DNA from: Typhlomys cinereus
Lineage: Eukaryota > Chordata > Mammalia > Rodentia > Platacanthomyidae
Length of the DNA: 64,000 nucleotides
NCBI GenBank assembly: GCA_023101885.1
Contig: JALPQD010000115.1
Coordinates: 3,848,794-3,912,793, forward strand
Direction of reading: 5' to 3'
Shown piece after piece: positions 35,670 to 47,799 of the stretch; positions within the stretch are counted from its first letter, which is position 1, and every line of letters begins with the position of its first letter. The notes beneath the pieces are model-generated. The model was not told the DNA's origin, did no database searches, and was given only the letters and a program-made list of their open reading frames with translations. A program made the translations under genes and the position numbers.

Positions 35670-36435
35670 TCAGATTTGGTAGATTATAACCTGGGATCTT
35701 GGGTCTGAACTCTGGTCCTTTTGATTTGTGTAGAAAGAACAACTATGGAGTCATTCTTTCAGCACCCAAATACACTCTAGAGCCTATATTTGAAGGCAAA
35801 GACTATGATTTCATTTTATATTATACAGTCTCCTTTAAATTGGCCTTTGTAGACATTTCCAGGTAAAATAACCAAGTATTCTGAGTGAACCTGGAAAGCT
35901 GGACCCCATGAATAAGTGTGCTGGCACTGTTGGACCTGAGTTTTAACATATGTGGACAAGTCAGTTCTGTTAATTATCTACCCTAGAGTTATTCTTTGAT
36001 AACAGATCTTGAATTTTTTAAAAAGTACCTGGTGGAAATCTCCTTTGGTGGAAGGTCAACTAGGTCATTCCTTAGTGTAAGAAAGTAATTAGTGATCCAA
36101 TTTCCATCATTTGTCTGTGTTCAGCTCAGAAATAGACATGTGGTATAATTTTGGCTCATGAGACAAGGCAGGAAGTTAGCTCTAAAGGTATATGGAAAAA
36201 TGTATTCTGCATTCCTGTCTTCTGTCATTCAATTATTGGGGAGCATGTAAGACCTTGGACCCATTATTTCAGCCACCTTGAAGGGAGCAGCCAAAGAAGA
36301 AAAGTCAACATGCAAAATAGAAAAAAAAAGTCTGATATTGTATTTCTGAGTTATTAAATTAACTGTCTTGGAACTGTCCTATCATTGAACTTCTTGCTAT
36401 ATGAAAGAAGAAATTTCTTTTTGTTTATGACATTC
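35670..36435. other. No recognisable gene
   Basis: 35680-35780 may be a SINE tail ('gatcttgggtctgaactctg'), too diverged to assign. The rest is unassigned. Confidence 0.35.
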
Positions 36436-36439
36436 CTAG

Positions 36440-36770
36440 TTGACTCTTTTTTGTTATCTCTTACAGCATCCTGATCCAATAACAGAGAGAAATCGTAGGG
36501 CTGTCTTGCTCCTCATGGGATTCCATGTCTGTAGTCTGTCAGTTCTTTTGTTTCCCTTGCCCTTCATGGATTCCATGCCTGAAGTTTGTGAGTTCTTGGG
36601 AGCACTTTTGTCCTTACCATGAAGGACAAAAGGATTCATGTCCATGAGTTCCATTCTTTTTCTTCTCTAATAAACTCTGCCTTAATCCTCTATGTGTATT
36701 CTGGTTTCAATCTTTGACTCCAGAACACAAGAACCTGGACATATAAAGACACCAGAGGGAACCTGTAATA
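36440..36770 (+). mobile_element. Class I-type ERV 5' LTR (3' part) and leader
   Basis: The poly(A) signal AATAAA at 36670-36675, inside 'ctctaataaactctgcc', is followed by a U5-like stretch. Near 36775 comes 'tttggtgggcacaacc', the position where a primer-binding site is expected. It fits as the 5' LTR of the gag/protease remnants at 38530-39490. LTR edges are not resolved. Confidence 0.55.
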
Positions 36771-37026
36771 ATAGTTTGGTGGGCACAACCAGAAGCTCAA
36801 CCCTGTATCATTTTTGCATAGCCATCCAAGAGGCAGGAGATGAGAGGTAGATTCTACCAGTTAAGGTAAAAGAAATTCTGGGGTCTATCTCTGCTCAATT
36901 GTCCAAGCAGGCTTCTCAGGGGAGGGGAGGAGAAACATACTTTTGAAATGGGGAAGAGAACTTTTTTTAAAAAAAGTCTCTCATATTCTGATTTAACTTT
37001 GTTTGTTTAATTAATTAATTAATTAA
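36771..37026 (+). mobile_element. Decayed ERV leader region
   Basis: Non-coding leader after the primer-binding area, ending in a (TTAA)n run at 37007-37027 that marks the edge of the SINE insertion. Confidence 0.35.
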
Positions 37027-37276
37027 TTGTGTGTATGTGTATCAAAGGGCACTGTGTGTCCTCATGGAGGACCCAAGGGTGACTTCAAGAATCATCCTGG
37101 ATTGCTTCTACCTCCTTTTTGCTTTGCTCTGGGATTGTCCAAGCTCTTCCCACCAGGGCCAGAAGTGCCGGCTGCTGTTATTTCCACCTGGCATTTTTTA
37201 CATGGAACCTGGGATCCAAAATCAGGACCTTCTCCTTGGGAAGCAGAGTCTAACCCCTGAGCCATCTCTCCAGCTT
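37027..37276 (-). mobile_element. Older tRNA-derived SINE inside the ERV
   Basis: GT-rich tail on the left, 'ggaacctgggatccaaaatc' (B-box area) and 'taacccctgagccatctctc' (head) on the right. More diverged than the copies at 30822 and 31177, and similar to the one at 11887. No clear TSD. Confidence 0.8.
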
Positions 37277-37919
37277 GGGGAGAGAATGTTTTAGACTCTA
37301 CATGAATGTGTAAGTGAGTGACAGCCTGAGGTGAAAGACCTGCAATGCCTCAATGCTTGAATCTGTAGCTCCATTGTGAAGTCCTTAAGATCTCATCACA
37401 GCCACTTGGGTTCAATCTGCAGTTCTATGGTGATGACATGTGTGAATTATCTTTTGTGAAGATGCCTTCACCCAACCTTTGTCTGTGCCAGATAGTGGGG
37501 ATCGATTTTGACTTTATGTCTGTTAGTCAAAGGAGGGAACTTTCTAGTGGCATTCTACCTGGCATTCTACCTGGTGCTCTACCTGGCTGGGTGGAGTTTT
37601 CCCAAGCTGGGTGTTGTGGGCACTGACTGGGCAGGGCTTTCCCCCAGGCAGGTGTCTTTTGGCATTGACTAGGTTCTGCTCAGCCTAGGCCCTTTCCCCA
37701 AATCCAAGTCCCCTAGATTCTAGCTAAGGAGAGGTTTCTCCATTCTAAATCCAGGGATTAATCTAGTGCTATTTCAGATGGGAACCTCTAATTAATCTCC
37801 CCAAAGTATCCTCAAGAACTGGAAAATGTTTAATCCTACTGACTTGAAAAAGAGCCAATTTGTGATAGTCTGTTGTCAGACATTGGCCTCAACTCATCTT
37901 AGATGATGGGGAAAAATGG
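37277..37919 (+). mobile_element. Decayed ERV gag-leader / matrix region
   Basis: Lies between the LTR and the CA remnant, so probably leader and matrix, but no motif proves it. A short 12-bp repeat ('ggcattctacct' twice, then a variant) lies at 37551-37586. Confidence 0.35.
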
Positions 37920-37932
37920 CCCCAGGGAGGAT

Positions 37933-38256
37933 TTTTTTTTTTTACAAAACACCAAGGAAACTTTATTAAAAATAAGGCAATACAACCAAAAAGAAGAGTT
38001 TTGCTCTGAAGATAGACCACAGGCCACATAAATGAAAATGAACAAAGAATCCTGTTAATCTTCAGGGAAGTACTCAACCTAGACCTCAAACACGGCTAAA
38101 AAATCTTACTTCAAATGTTAACATTATTGTTATAGATGATCTTTCTTATGCCCTTCTTAAAAAGTTTGTCTCACTATAACAACAGTTCTCATGATTTCAC
38201 CAAGACCAGGGACACACAGAGATATGCCTAATTCTGATTCCTGGCAGAACCCCGCC
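37933..38256 (-). pseudogene. Truncated processed retrocopy of an unidentified mRNA
   Basis: A T-run on the left (poly(A) on the minus strand) and AATAAA at 37967-37962, with ccccagggaggat duplicated at 37920-37932 and 38257-38269. The 324-bp insert is a 5'-truncated mRNA 3' end. The minus-strand text near 38190-38157 encodes a possible C-terminus (GEIMRTVVIVRQTF, then stop), followed by 3' UTR. I do not recognise the parent gene. It was inserted into the ERV by L1 machinery. Confidence 0.85.
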
Positions 38257-38499
38257 CCCCAGGGAGGATCTTTAACATACTCCAATGAGATCTGCTCTGC
38301 CAAAGAGCAAGCAAATGGCAAGAAGTTCCATACATTCAAATTTTCTTTTATCTAAGAGACCATAAAGCTCTCTGCCAAAACTACCAGCTAGATGTTCCAG
38401 AGAAAACTTTGTCTCCTAATAAAGATGCCCTCAAAGCTAAGACAGAACAGGAATTTCATCCCTCTATCCAGGACCTTTCACCTTAGTCAAACCCTCTTG

Positions 38500-38950
38500 T
38501 CTTGAGACTGAGCAGAGTCCACATAATGTGCACCCAGCATTAGTCTGCCCTCTTCAAGAGATGCCAAATACATTTGGGTCAACTCAGGTCCATGTTCCCT
38601 TTTCCTTGCAAAATCTGGCCCAAATTAGAAAGGACTTAGAGAGGTTCTCTGAGGACCCAGAGAAGTTTATAAATGTTTTTCAAACTGAAAGGGAAGAAAG
38701 AGAGCCAGGAGAGAGAGAAAAAAAGACAAAGCTTGATATTGTCCCTAAGGGAATAGGAATAGAAACAAGGCACACCCAAGCAGGCAATCCAAAAATCCCT
38801 TCTGACAGGGAAAGAAGGAAAAAAAATGCTTTAAATGCAACCAAGCTGGCACTTAAAAAAAAAACAAAACAACTATCCCAAGCACAAAAAATCTCCACCT
38901 GGCCCTTGTCCCAGCTGTGGGAGTCTCCACTGGAGGAAGACTTGACCTGA
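38500..38950 (+). pseudogene. Class I ERV gag remnant (capsid to nucleocapsid)
   Basis: An open stretch encodes a capsid-start pattern (VHVPFSLQNLAQIRKDLERF, then SEDPEKF) like gammaretrovirus-related gag. In another frame, near 38828-38860, a zinc-knuckle scrap CFKCNQAG appears, and near 38905 a 'CPSC'-like pair. The frames do not connect and the gene is dead. Confidence 0.7.
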
Positions 38951-39490
38951 ACTCCAGGGTCCAGGGATCAAGACCTCCCACCAGGAACCAGTGATGAAGT
39001 CTGAGGCTTTTAGCTTCCCTCTTGATGGGGAAAAAGGAGTTTGTTGCTGACAGCCACCCAGTGAAGGAGAGTCCAAATGCCAGATTGATATAACTTCTCA
39101 AGAACCTTGGGTTAATATGCAAGTGGGAAGCCAATTTGTTCCTCTTTTAATAGACTGGGGAGCACAATTTTCAGTGGTCAACTTCTTAGGCCCTTGTCAA
39201 CTTCCAATTTTACGGGAGTTGTTAGGATCAAGGGAATGGTAGGTTTGCCAGTTTAACTGGAACTGTTAGGATGGCGGAGGTTGACAAGTTTAGCAATGTA
39301 ACTACTGAAGTTATTTGCATATTTAATGACATGGTCTTTAGGCATTCCTTTGCTTACATACCTAAATGCCCTATAAATGTCTCAGGTTTAGACTTAATGG
39401 AACATTTTAGCTTATGGGATAAAGTTGTCCATAATATGGTTAATGAGACTATTCTAGAGGAAATTTTAATACAAGCTCCATCTCAGATAT
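38951..39490 (+). pseudogene. Class I ERV protease remnant
   Basis: Around 39122-39185 the translation reads GSQFVPLLIDWGAQFSVVNF, the position and pattern of a retroviral aspartic protease where DTGA is usual. Here the T is W, so the active-site triad is broken. A later stretch (HSFAYIPKCPINVSGLDLM) resembles the end of the protease. Stops occur between. No reverse transcriptase follows, so pol was deleted or is beyond recognition. Confidence 0.65.
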
Positions 39491-40389
39491 AGGTTGGGTT
39501 GAGTCATAAAAGCCTGCTTAGCAAAATGTGACAATACAGGAAAATAAGTGTACATTATCACAGAATCTAGTCACAATGGCCCAGTGTAAATGCATCTTTG
39601 CTGAATTTCATGTAGGAGACAGTAAAGGAAATTTTGCAAAGTAGATTTGCATGGCTGTCCTGCTCCAGCCAGATGCATACAGACACCTGTCACATATTAC
39701 AAAATTCTTGGACATGCACCAGCAACCTGGCTTGCATTGAAGACATGTACTGTCATCAGTTGCTTTGACAACTCCCAGAGTGATAACAACCCTCCACAGG
39801 AAGAATTGAGTACATTTTAGCTCATTTTTCACAAGATGAATGGTTGCCAATGTGCTCTGAACTAAATCCTAATTTATTTGGGAGAAATGCAAAAACATAC
39901 ATTTACAAATCTGATAGACATAACAACTTCTTAATAAACAGGAAAAAGAGCTAAAGTGGAAGATTAGTCCCTTATCACAGCTTTCCAGAAGGGCAGTTTG
40001 GGTATAGTAGGGACCTTTAGGAGATGGCTCAGGGGTTGTGACTCTGTCTCACAAGTAGAAGGTAATTTCTTCTAGAAGTTCCGAGGAATATAAAGGCAGA
40101 TCTTGACCATTAGGAGCTGGTCTGGTGTTCTCCGCTGGCCTTGAGGTTTTTCTGTTGAATGTGAATAACTTTTCACAGTATATTTAGACAAGGCCAGACC
40201 ATGATTATAATGGATCAGGAGAGAAACCAGACTATTTCATAAATACATCTGAACACAGATAAAGTATGAATGTTCTCTAAGTCACAAAATACCAAGTATC
40301 CCCCTCACTTAGCTGGGAGTAGTCAACCTGTTCTACCAACTGTAGCTTTGGCCTTACCAGCTTGATTCACAGTGCCTTGAGACTATCTA
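39491..40389. other. No recognisable gene; possible SINE scrap
   Basis: At 40018-40065 'aggagatggctcaggggttg' resembles a SINE head, but no body follows. Otherwise unassigned. Confidence 0.35.
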
Positions 40390-40760
40390 GGCAGATAATA
40401 AAACAACATATTATTATCTCAAGTTCTGGAGGCCAGAAGTCTCAAATGACAGTATTAGCAAGACTACATCATCCTGGAAATCCTGGGGAAGTCTCTCAGC
40501 TTCTCATGGCAGCCGGCAATTCTTGAAGTCCCTTGGCTGGTACAGTAATACTGTTACCTTTGTCTTATCTTCTTCCTCTCCTCTTTGTTTCTGATTCTTA
40601 CAAGGATGTTTGTCAATGGATTTAAGCTCCATCTGATAAATCCAGGATGGAATCAATCATTTTATCTACAGATACTGTGTTAATGTCATAGTGATATGTT
40701 CATTGTATTCCTTTCTTCAGCTGACCCTCATTCTGAGGAAACATTTCAGTGTGCTGCACC
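40390..40760 (-). mobile_element. MaLR-type LTR relic (MLT1-like)
   Basis: The stretch 'caagttctggaggccagaag' and then 'cttctcatggcagccggcaa', 'tacaaggatgtttgtcaatg' and 'acagatactgtgttaatgtc' follow the order of a reversed MLT1/MST LTR. Diverged; subfamily not resolved. Confidence 0.55.
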
Positions 40761-41454
40761 CAGGCAACCCATTCTTTTGAGAACTTGTATCAAGGATCAA
40801 GAGCTCTGTAGGAGGCCAAATGGTTTTTGAGGTGACTGAACCCCTTCCACAGGCTGCACCTGCCTTGTGGTCTCACCTGTGCTGCTCTCTGGGCTTGCCC
40901 TGACAGACTTCTATGTCTCTACTCACCTTGCTATAGGGCAGGGAACTTCCTGGGAAAGCCATGTAGTATAGAGAGTCTCCAGTTGTAGGCATTCAGGTTG
41001 TCCCAACCTACCTAACACCTGGAGCCAAGGGCAGGCTTTGAAAATGCAATGTCACCTTACTAAGCACTGGCTGGCTACTAATATGAGATGCTGCCCCACC
41101 AGAGCTGTACAAACAGGTTCTTTGCATAAGGGCCATCAGGTGACTTATCCTCAGGCTGAGCACAGAGATTGGGTGTGGGTTACCAGATTGGCACACCTTA
41201 GTTTCTCTCTGGGGATGCGAGGACATATGCTAACTCAGCACTTCATGCATTCAGAACTTGCAGGAGTCCCTTCCCAATTCCCAACACACTTTCTTCCATC
41301 TTACCTAAAACAAGCAGGCAATGTTTAAATGTCTGTAAAGCAAGTGGCTCTTTTTAGAGAGCTATCTGGCTGCATATAGTCAGTGCACAATAACAGTGTA
41401 GTTTCCAGCTTTGGAGGTGCTTCTCTTTGGTGCCTGTAAACTGTGTACCATTGA
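40761..41454. other. No recognisable feature
   Basis: No gene or repeat recognised. Confidence 0.4.
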
Positions 41455-41560
41455 TTCATTCTCTTCTTTTTCAAAGACTAGATTGTGAGCTCTTTCAGGG
41501 AAGAACCAAGTGGTATGGTTTTCAACACCTAATATAGGGAATAGGATAATTTAGAAATTG
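41455..41560 (+). mobile_element. Probable L2 3' scrap
   Basis: 'ctagattgtgagctctttca' followed by 'aacacctaatatagggaata' fits the L2 3' end. Very diverged. Confidence 0.5.
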
Positions 41561-44044
41561 CTTTCTGATTGAAAAAGCTGTAGGGTTTTTTTTTGAGCCT
41601 ATCATTTTTGCTATGTTGGAAAACTACCTGATAAGGAGGCTTGTTGGTTTGTCCCAACTCTGTGATAAACCAGCAAGGCAGTCTGAACATTATAGATTCA
41701 CTTCTGGACCTCCCTTTCTTTCATGTGAGCCAATGACAAGGTTAGATATAAGAAACTCCTAGGTCACTTCTAGGAGATGTTGGATGCTCTATGGAGGGAA
41801 AGGATTATATAGGGTATGGTCCTGTCTCAGCTGTATTTGTAAGTTAAGAGAGACGACAGGGACAGTCGCACTGACTGGGTCTCTTCTGCTCCATGTTAGC
41901 AGTTATAGGGTCTGGCTGAAAAGGAAGTAAGGGAATGACAGTGTCACTGAAATTGACTGGAATCAGGGCACCTGCCTTTGAACCAAGACCCTGCTGCTGC
42001 CAGGATGCCCATCAAGGGACCCCCGAGAGCTCCCTAGATCTTTCTTCAACTAATCTCTGTAATCCTAAGAAAACATAACCCAGATCACACACTCAGGAAA
42101 CATCCTTCTTAGGTAGCCTCCTGGGGAAAAAGGAAAGACATAACTCTTTGATCTTGATCCTTGACAAAGAATTTGTCTTGAAATCTTTTAAATCTTGGGA
42201 TTCAAAACAAGAGACCTGTGCTTTTAAAACATTCCTTGTTTGATGTATTACATACTAATGGAACAAATATTTTCCTCTGGAGAAAATATAGCTTTGTTCT
42301 AAAACAATATTACAATGGCTATTTGATTATTAAAAAACAAACATGCTCAAAGGCAGAAATTCAGACTCTGCTTTTGCAAGGGGTTCCGGTGTCATGTACA
42401 ACCACAAAACAGCTGTTTCCCCTTACATGCCCCATAGGAAGGGAAAGCAGGGAAAACTTGGGGAATATTGGGACAGAGCTTTCAGGCAAGGACTACACCA
42501 ACATGTAGAAGATGGAAACTTCTTTCTCTCTCCTTTTGACCAGTAGAGGAAATAAGAAATTAGAACTGGTGAAGTAGGCTGTGTGCTGGGTTGGGTGGTA
42601 CCAGTAGTGGCAGCACATAGATAGGTTTGACTTGTGAACTTCCTGAGTCCTCATTTTTAGAACCAGAGTTTTAATTGTTGTCTCTTATTCACAAATCTTT
42701 GTTAAATTCTTGGGCTTAGCTATGCCATTGGAGGAATTATAACCCAGTTAAACACAACAGTATTTTACAAGGAAAATTCAGGAGAGACTGGCAGCAAAGC
42801 ATACAGTGTCTGAGTACAACAGAGAATAGAAATATGAAGGGAGAGAATGGTAGAAGGATAAATGGGACTGCAAATTAATGACACAGCTGTCCTGAGATAG
42901 CTCCATGCTCCACCTCCTATTCCTTCTTCTCATATACTAGAATACGTGAGATTTTTAAAGAAAGAGGCCAGGGCCTATTATAATATTGTTAATGTGGACA
43001 GAGAGCTAACAAGTAGATTATAGTTTGCACAGTTTCTCTTTTGCATAGACCAGAAAAGAGCAACGACTTTCAGGGCTCTATCTTTGTTTGGCAGAAAGGG
43101 ATTCTAAGAGCACTGATAATACTCAGAGGGCAAGATGGAGAAGCAGGAATGATGAGAATAAGTGCACAGGAGAAAAATATCGCTGCTATATGCAGCAAAG
43201 CACAGTAGAAAATGCATGAGAGACAACTTCACCAAAAATAGGGGTAGCCATTTATGTTTTTTTTCTAGACCTTGATCTCCCTAACGTGACGATATATTAT
43301 GTAGGATGCCACCATGTCTCTCTCTATGTTTTTTCCTAAGCAAATCTTCCACTGCTATACAAGTTGTCCTTTCTCTTGGCTGGTCTTTGTTTCTCCTTTT
43401 CAGATCTTTCCAGGATCCTGCTTTGAGCAGCTGTGATTACAACTTGTCAGTTTTGACCATCAGTGTCCCATGACATCCAGTCAAGAACTAAGGGGGTACT
43501 TGTGTTATGTGCTCAGTTTAGTTTATCCTTTTGATACAGTCCTGTATCCTAGACTCCGGACTGGTTCTACCCACAGTGAGTGGGTATTTACATTTCAGTT
43601 TATCTTATCACAATAATCAGTCTAGGAAGAATACTTTAGTAAGAGGTTACAGATAGCTACTAACCTGTAAATCTTGGACCTTTCCTCTCTGCTTTTTCAG
43701 TGACAGTGTTATCTGTTCTGCATAGGCTGTTAACATACATGTGTTAGGTAAGTGAACTCAAGACATCTTTGAACAATTCTGGGAGCTGTATTCTCAAATT
43801 CCATTTCTAAGCTCTTTGCATATATATGGTATTGTGCTGCTTGTAGTTATGAGAGGAAATTTGGGAGGTATCTTAAAGGTAGTGAATTATTGGAATTTGA
43901 ACATCATTTTGGAGACTTCTGAGGTTTAGTAGAATTTTTAAAATTCTTTTAAACACTTTGTTTTTCTTGCTTGTAAACTTAATCTTATTACCCTTCCCAA
44001 AGTACTTCCCACAGAAATTGGTAAAAACTATCCTCAGGGATTAT
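41561..44044. other. No recognisable gene or repeat (2.5 kb)
   Basis: Unassigned AT-rich DNA with short open frames only (up to 96 codons near 42218), none with a domain. Confidence 0.4.
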
Positions 44045-45355
44045 GGAATTTTTCTGGTAAATGAATAAAACTGGAAAGTATAATATTGGGTGAGTCATTT
44101 CAGATACAGAAAATTAAACATCGCATGTTCTCTCTCATATGTGGATGAATAAGCTGATATCCTTGTCAATGTATTTGGATTGGAAGCACTGTAAGAGCCA
44201 GAAATTTAAAAAAGACGTATGAGTGGGAAGGCAGGAAAGGATGGTTAGGGTGAAACCTTTTATAGGGGAGATTTAGGATCCCAGAACAAGGGTGAGGGAG
44301 GGAATAATTGAGAAAAATACATAGCAGGGAATGAGGGGATGGGAGATAGGAGGAACAGAAGAACTTATAGAAAAACCCAAAGATTGTGGAAAGTAACTCT
44401 AAAGGAACATCCTATGCTAGTAATATGTCAAAAAATGTCTTTTAAAGAAAGGAAGATGAATGAGCAATCCCTATGCAGAGGAGCATAGAGTGAGGAAAAC
44501 AGGGAAAGAAGAAAAAAAAAAGTCTTGAGCTGATCCACTTAGAACCCAGGGACAAAATTATACTAGAAGTAACAAGAGTGTGGCACTTCCTGATAAAATG
44601 TTCATCAAAGAGGTCTTTAAGACCCCCAAACACTATAGGTTTTTGCCATTGCTCTGGTTGCTTTCCAAAAACTGTCAGTAAGACCCTATTGCTAAAGATG
44701 TAACACAAATGGATCACAGCACATGGGCAAAAATATGTCAACTGGAACTGGTCTGAGGACTTTCTCCTTGCTGGATAGCTTACACAGTACTAAGGAATAC
44801 TGTAGAAGCTGCTGGAGGAGAGAAATAATCACAAGCCCCATCAACAGCATGAGATCTGTGGTAAAAGGTGACCACCAGTGTAATAGTGGCATGAGTACCA
44901 AGGAGACAACCAACAGCTTTTTGATTGGACTCAAGACCCACTTATCAGAGTGGTACTGTTACTATAAACTAGAGCAAGAACCTAAAAAAAAGGGAAGAGG
45001 AAAATAGATCAATAGTGAAGACAGCCAATAAACCTATAGGTAGGAAGACAGTACTTCAAAGTGGTCTGTATGTAACTGTTATTATATCCAATAGAATGGG
45101 AACTTACAGTGGAAACCTTTGGATCTAAAGCTGGATGAGTGAATGGAAATGCGCATACCAGTGGTGTGGCCTGAAGAGTGGCAACTTGATATACGTGGAG
45201 GCCTGAGCCCCTACAGGAATAGAGAAGCCAGAGTGAACCCTGGGATCCACAGAAGCATACAGGTAGATGTGTGGGAGGGAATGGGAGAGAATGGTGAAGG
45301 AAATAGAAGAGGATGAGGAGGATATGCTTTGAAAAGTAAAAAAAAAAAAAATAAA
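44045..45355 (+). mobile_element. Old L1 3' end (same family as 12400-14050)
   Basis: Starts in the last ORF2 codons ('aataaaactggaaagtataa') and passes through a long 3' UTR to an A-run at 45338-45352. It aligns to 12420-13300: 'ccctatgcagaggagcatag' with 'ccctgtacagaggaacacag', 'gtgtaatagtggcatgagta' with 'gtgtaatagtggcatggata'. No coding capacity remains. Confidence 0.8.
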
Positions 45356-46140
45356 TGGAAAAAATTATCCTCAGGGTTCTTAGTCATTTTGATGAACTCT
45401 CCTTCCCTGTACCCTCCTCAGGCTATCCAGGACTCTTTGCTGTCCCTTGCCCAGTGCTGGCTAAAGCTCTGGACTTTGTGAATACTTTGCCTTGTTTTTA
45501 TCCCTCAGCGGATCTGAAAGGCAACCAGCCAGCTTGATTCCATCTTGATCAGACTTTTTTACCTTGCAAGGACCCTGATCTTAAACTAGTGGTTGCCTAT
45601 GACCCAGCGGATGCTTCTCTTACCTTAGCAAGGCTGTACTAAACACTGTGACTGAGAATTCCAAATCACTCCAGTGTCATGTGTCCTCCAAAAGCCCCTG
45701 AAACTCACGGAGAAAAAATAGCTCCTGCCTTACAAGTTGGACATCAGAAAGAGACAGGCTGTCAAGGACTGGAGCTGAAATCCAATCTACTCTCATGAAT
45801 TTAGAGATATAATCTCCAAGCAATTTCCTTTAACTGATGATTAGATCATCCCAGGAGCATTTCTACTTCTGTATCTTGCTTTAGAGAGCTTATTACTTTT
45901 ATCTTGGCAAGGAAAGAAGCAACATAGGAATGACTGAAGGTAAAGGGCAAAATTTCATGTTAGGTTCATTCCTAATGTAAAAAGTCAGTATCTTATCAAC
46001 TGCATTATCTCATAATGGTGATCAAGGATCTCTTGGGTTAAATAAACTATTGCATAGCTTTTTCTTCTGCATTGAAACATTGTTTCTTGGAGTAAGAAAG
46101 ACACTTCTCAGATTTAGGAAACTAAGAAAACACAGAAGGT
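45356..46140. other. No recognisable gene
   Basis: Possible decayed retroelement DNA, not assignable. Confidence 0.35.
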
Positions 46141-46149
46141 TCAAAAAAT

Positions 46150-46430
46150 CCATGAAATTTAATTGGGTTCAGGAAGCTCCACCCCCAAAGTTATCTAAGC
46201 TGTGAACAATTGCAAAGGAGAAGAAACTTTCTTCATTCCAGCTGCCTGCAAGTTGGGCAGAGGAACTGGGCTGGGCATTCATGTCATGCAGCCAACTTTG
46301 AGTTATTTATGTTCCTGTATGTAACCCCAATAAACTCACGGACTCAACAAGTTACACTTAGGTGGTGTCATTTTTTTGCTCTGTCATCAGTGTCCTGGCT
46401 GAGATGAATAGTCATTTGTTCGTGTCTCCC
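46150..46430 (+). mobile_element. ERV LTR-like relic
   Basis: 'gctgcctgcaagttgggcag', then 'gtaaccccaataaactcacg' (poly(A) signal) and 'ctgtcatcagtgtcctggct' followed by 'gaatagtcatttgttcgtgt' follow the plan of a rodent LTR end. Family not resolved. Confidence 0.5.
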
Positions 46431-47118
46431 TAAGAAAAATACCATGCAACAGAAACAAAGATGCATAAGTCAAAATGCTTGGAATCAGGATCAAAGGAGG
46501 AACAGATGTAGAAAAGGCACAGCATGACTCTGGTCCTCAAATCTTCAAGGGTCAGCACAGGGCATATGTGTCCCAGCTACCTCACATAAAATCATTCTAG
46601 AGTGTCTGTAGATGGGACAGGTTCTCAGGCCTACTAGAACCTAAGCTAAGAAGAAGTAATGGAACTTACAGTGATGTAGGAGTCCCTGTCTTCCCAAACC
46701 ATACTCAGAAAATGCAAAAGGAAAACCTCAAGCCTGAAGTGTTCACTCCACAACTTTCACACTTCAGGTTAAACAATCGGTAACAAGCATCCACAAATAA
46801 CAAGTGGACCAGGGATTCTCAGCAGACCCATGCTGTTTCACACCATCCTTTGATGTAATCATAACATTTAAAAGTGCATTGTTATAGTGTCAGTTTCTTC
46901 CAAACTTCTGTCTTTGGTGATGAGCAAGTCACACTGTCTCATTTTATAACTTTTCACTGACAGCCATAGGGCGAGGTTGGAACTCATACCTGTGCAAATC
47001 TGAACTTTACCCTTGCATGACAGGCCAGGAGAGAAAGGTAAGCAGAAACAATGCGATGTGGCCAGGGTCCCATGAGATAAGCACTACCAGATCTTTTGAG
47101 AGGCATAAAGAAAAATAT
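46431..47118. other. No recognisable feature
   Basis: Nothing identified. Confidence 0.4.
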
Positions 47119-47770
47119 AAGAATAATTGGCCCATTTGTTTCCTTGCTGTTTAGTTTTCTAAGTTCTTTGTGCACTCTGGATAATAGAGCTCTATCAGAT
47201 ATGTGGTTAGTGAAGATTTTCTCCCATTCTGTGGGTTGCCTTTGAGCTTGTGTTACAACCTCTTTATCTGAACAGAAGCTCTTTAATTTCACCAGATCCC
47301 AACTGTTGAGAGTTGGTAGCAGTGACTGGGCTATTGGATGTCTGTTTAGGAACTGTTGGCCTAGCCCAATCAGCTCCCTAGCCTTTCACCTATGGTTTTT
47401 ATAGTCCCTGGCCTGATATCAAGGTCCTTGATCCATTTGGAATTAAGTCTTGTACATGGTGACAAGTACGGGTCCAGCTTTAATCTTCTGCATGTGGAGA
47501 TCCAGTTTTGCCAGCACCATTTGTTGAAGATGCTGTTCTTTTTCCATTGGATTCTTTCAGCCTCTTTGTCAAAGACCAAATGGCTGTAACTTTGTGGGCT
47601 TATATCTGGGTCTTCAATCCTTATCCATTGATCTGTGTGTCTATTTTGGAGCCAGTACCAGGCTGTTTTTATAACTATGGATTTGTAGTACTTTACCAGG
47701 GATGAAATTAAAATGTCTAACAAATATCTTAAAAAATGCTCCACATCTTTAGCCATCAGGGATGGCTAAA
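47119..47770. mobile_element. A-type L1 ORF2 fragment with 5' inversion
   Basis: 47119-47692 is minus-strand ORF2 (thumb region, up to KLNSKETNGPI). At 47693 it switches to plus-strand ORF2 text ('tttaccagggatgaaattaa', then 'aaaaaatgctccacat') that lies just downstream of the first part in the intact order. This head-to-head arrangement is the product of twin priming. The plus-strand arm stops at about 47757 without a 3' UTR or poly(A). Confidence 0.85.
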
Positions 47771-47799
47771 GGGTTTGTTATGCAGATTACATAACAAAC
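47747..47799. repeat. Two back-to-back perfect inverted repeats
   Basis: Arms ctttagccatc (47747-47757) and gatggctaaag (47761-47771) with a 3-nt loop, then gtttgttatg (47773-47782) and cataacaaac (47790-47799) with a 7-nt loop. The first left arm is L1 sequence and its right arm is not. Confidence 0.9.

Noticed and set aside
35500..35742. Arginine/glutamate-repeat open frame on the minus strand
   Set aside because: It is the translation of the TC microsatellite.
37551..37586. Short 12-bp tandem repeat, considered as the start of an array or CRISPR-like element
   Set aside because: Only about two copies and a variant, without spacers; this is vertebrate DNA.
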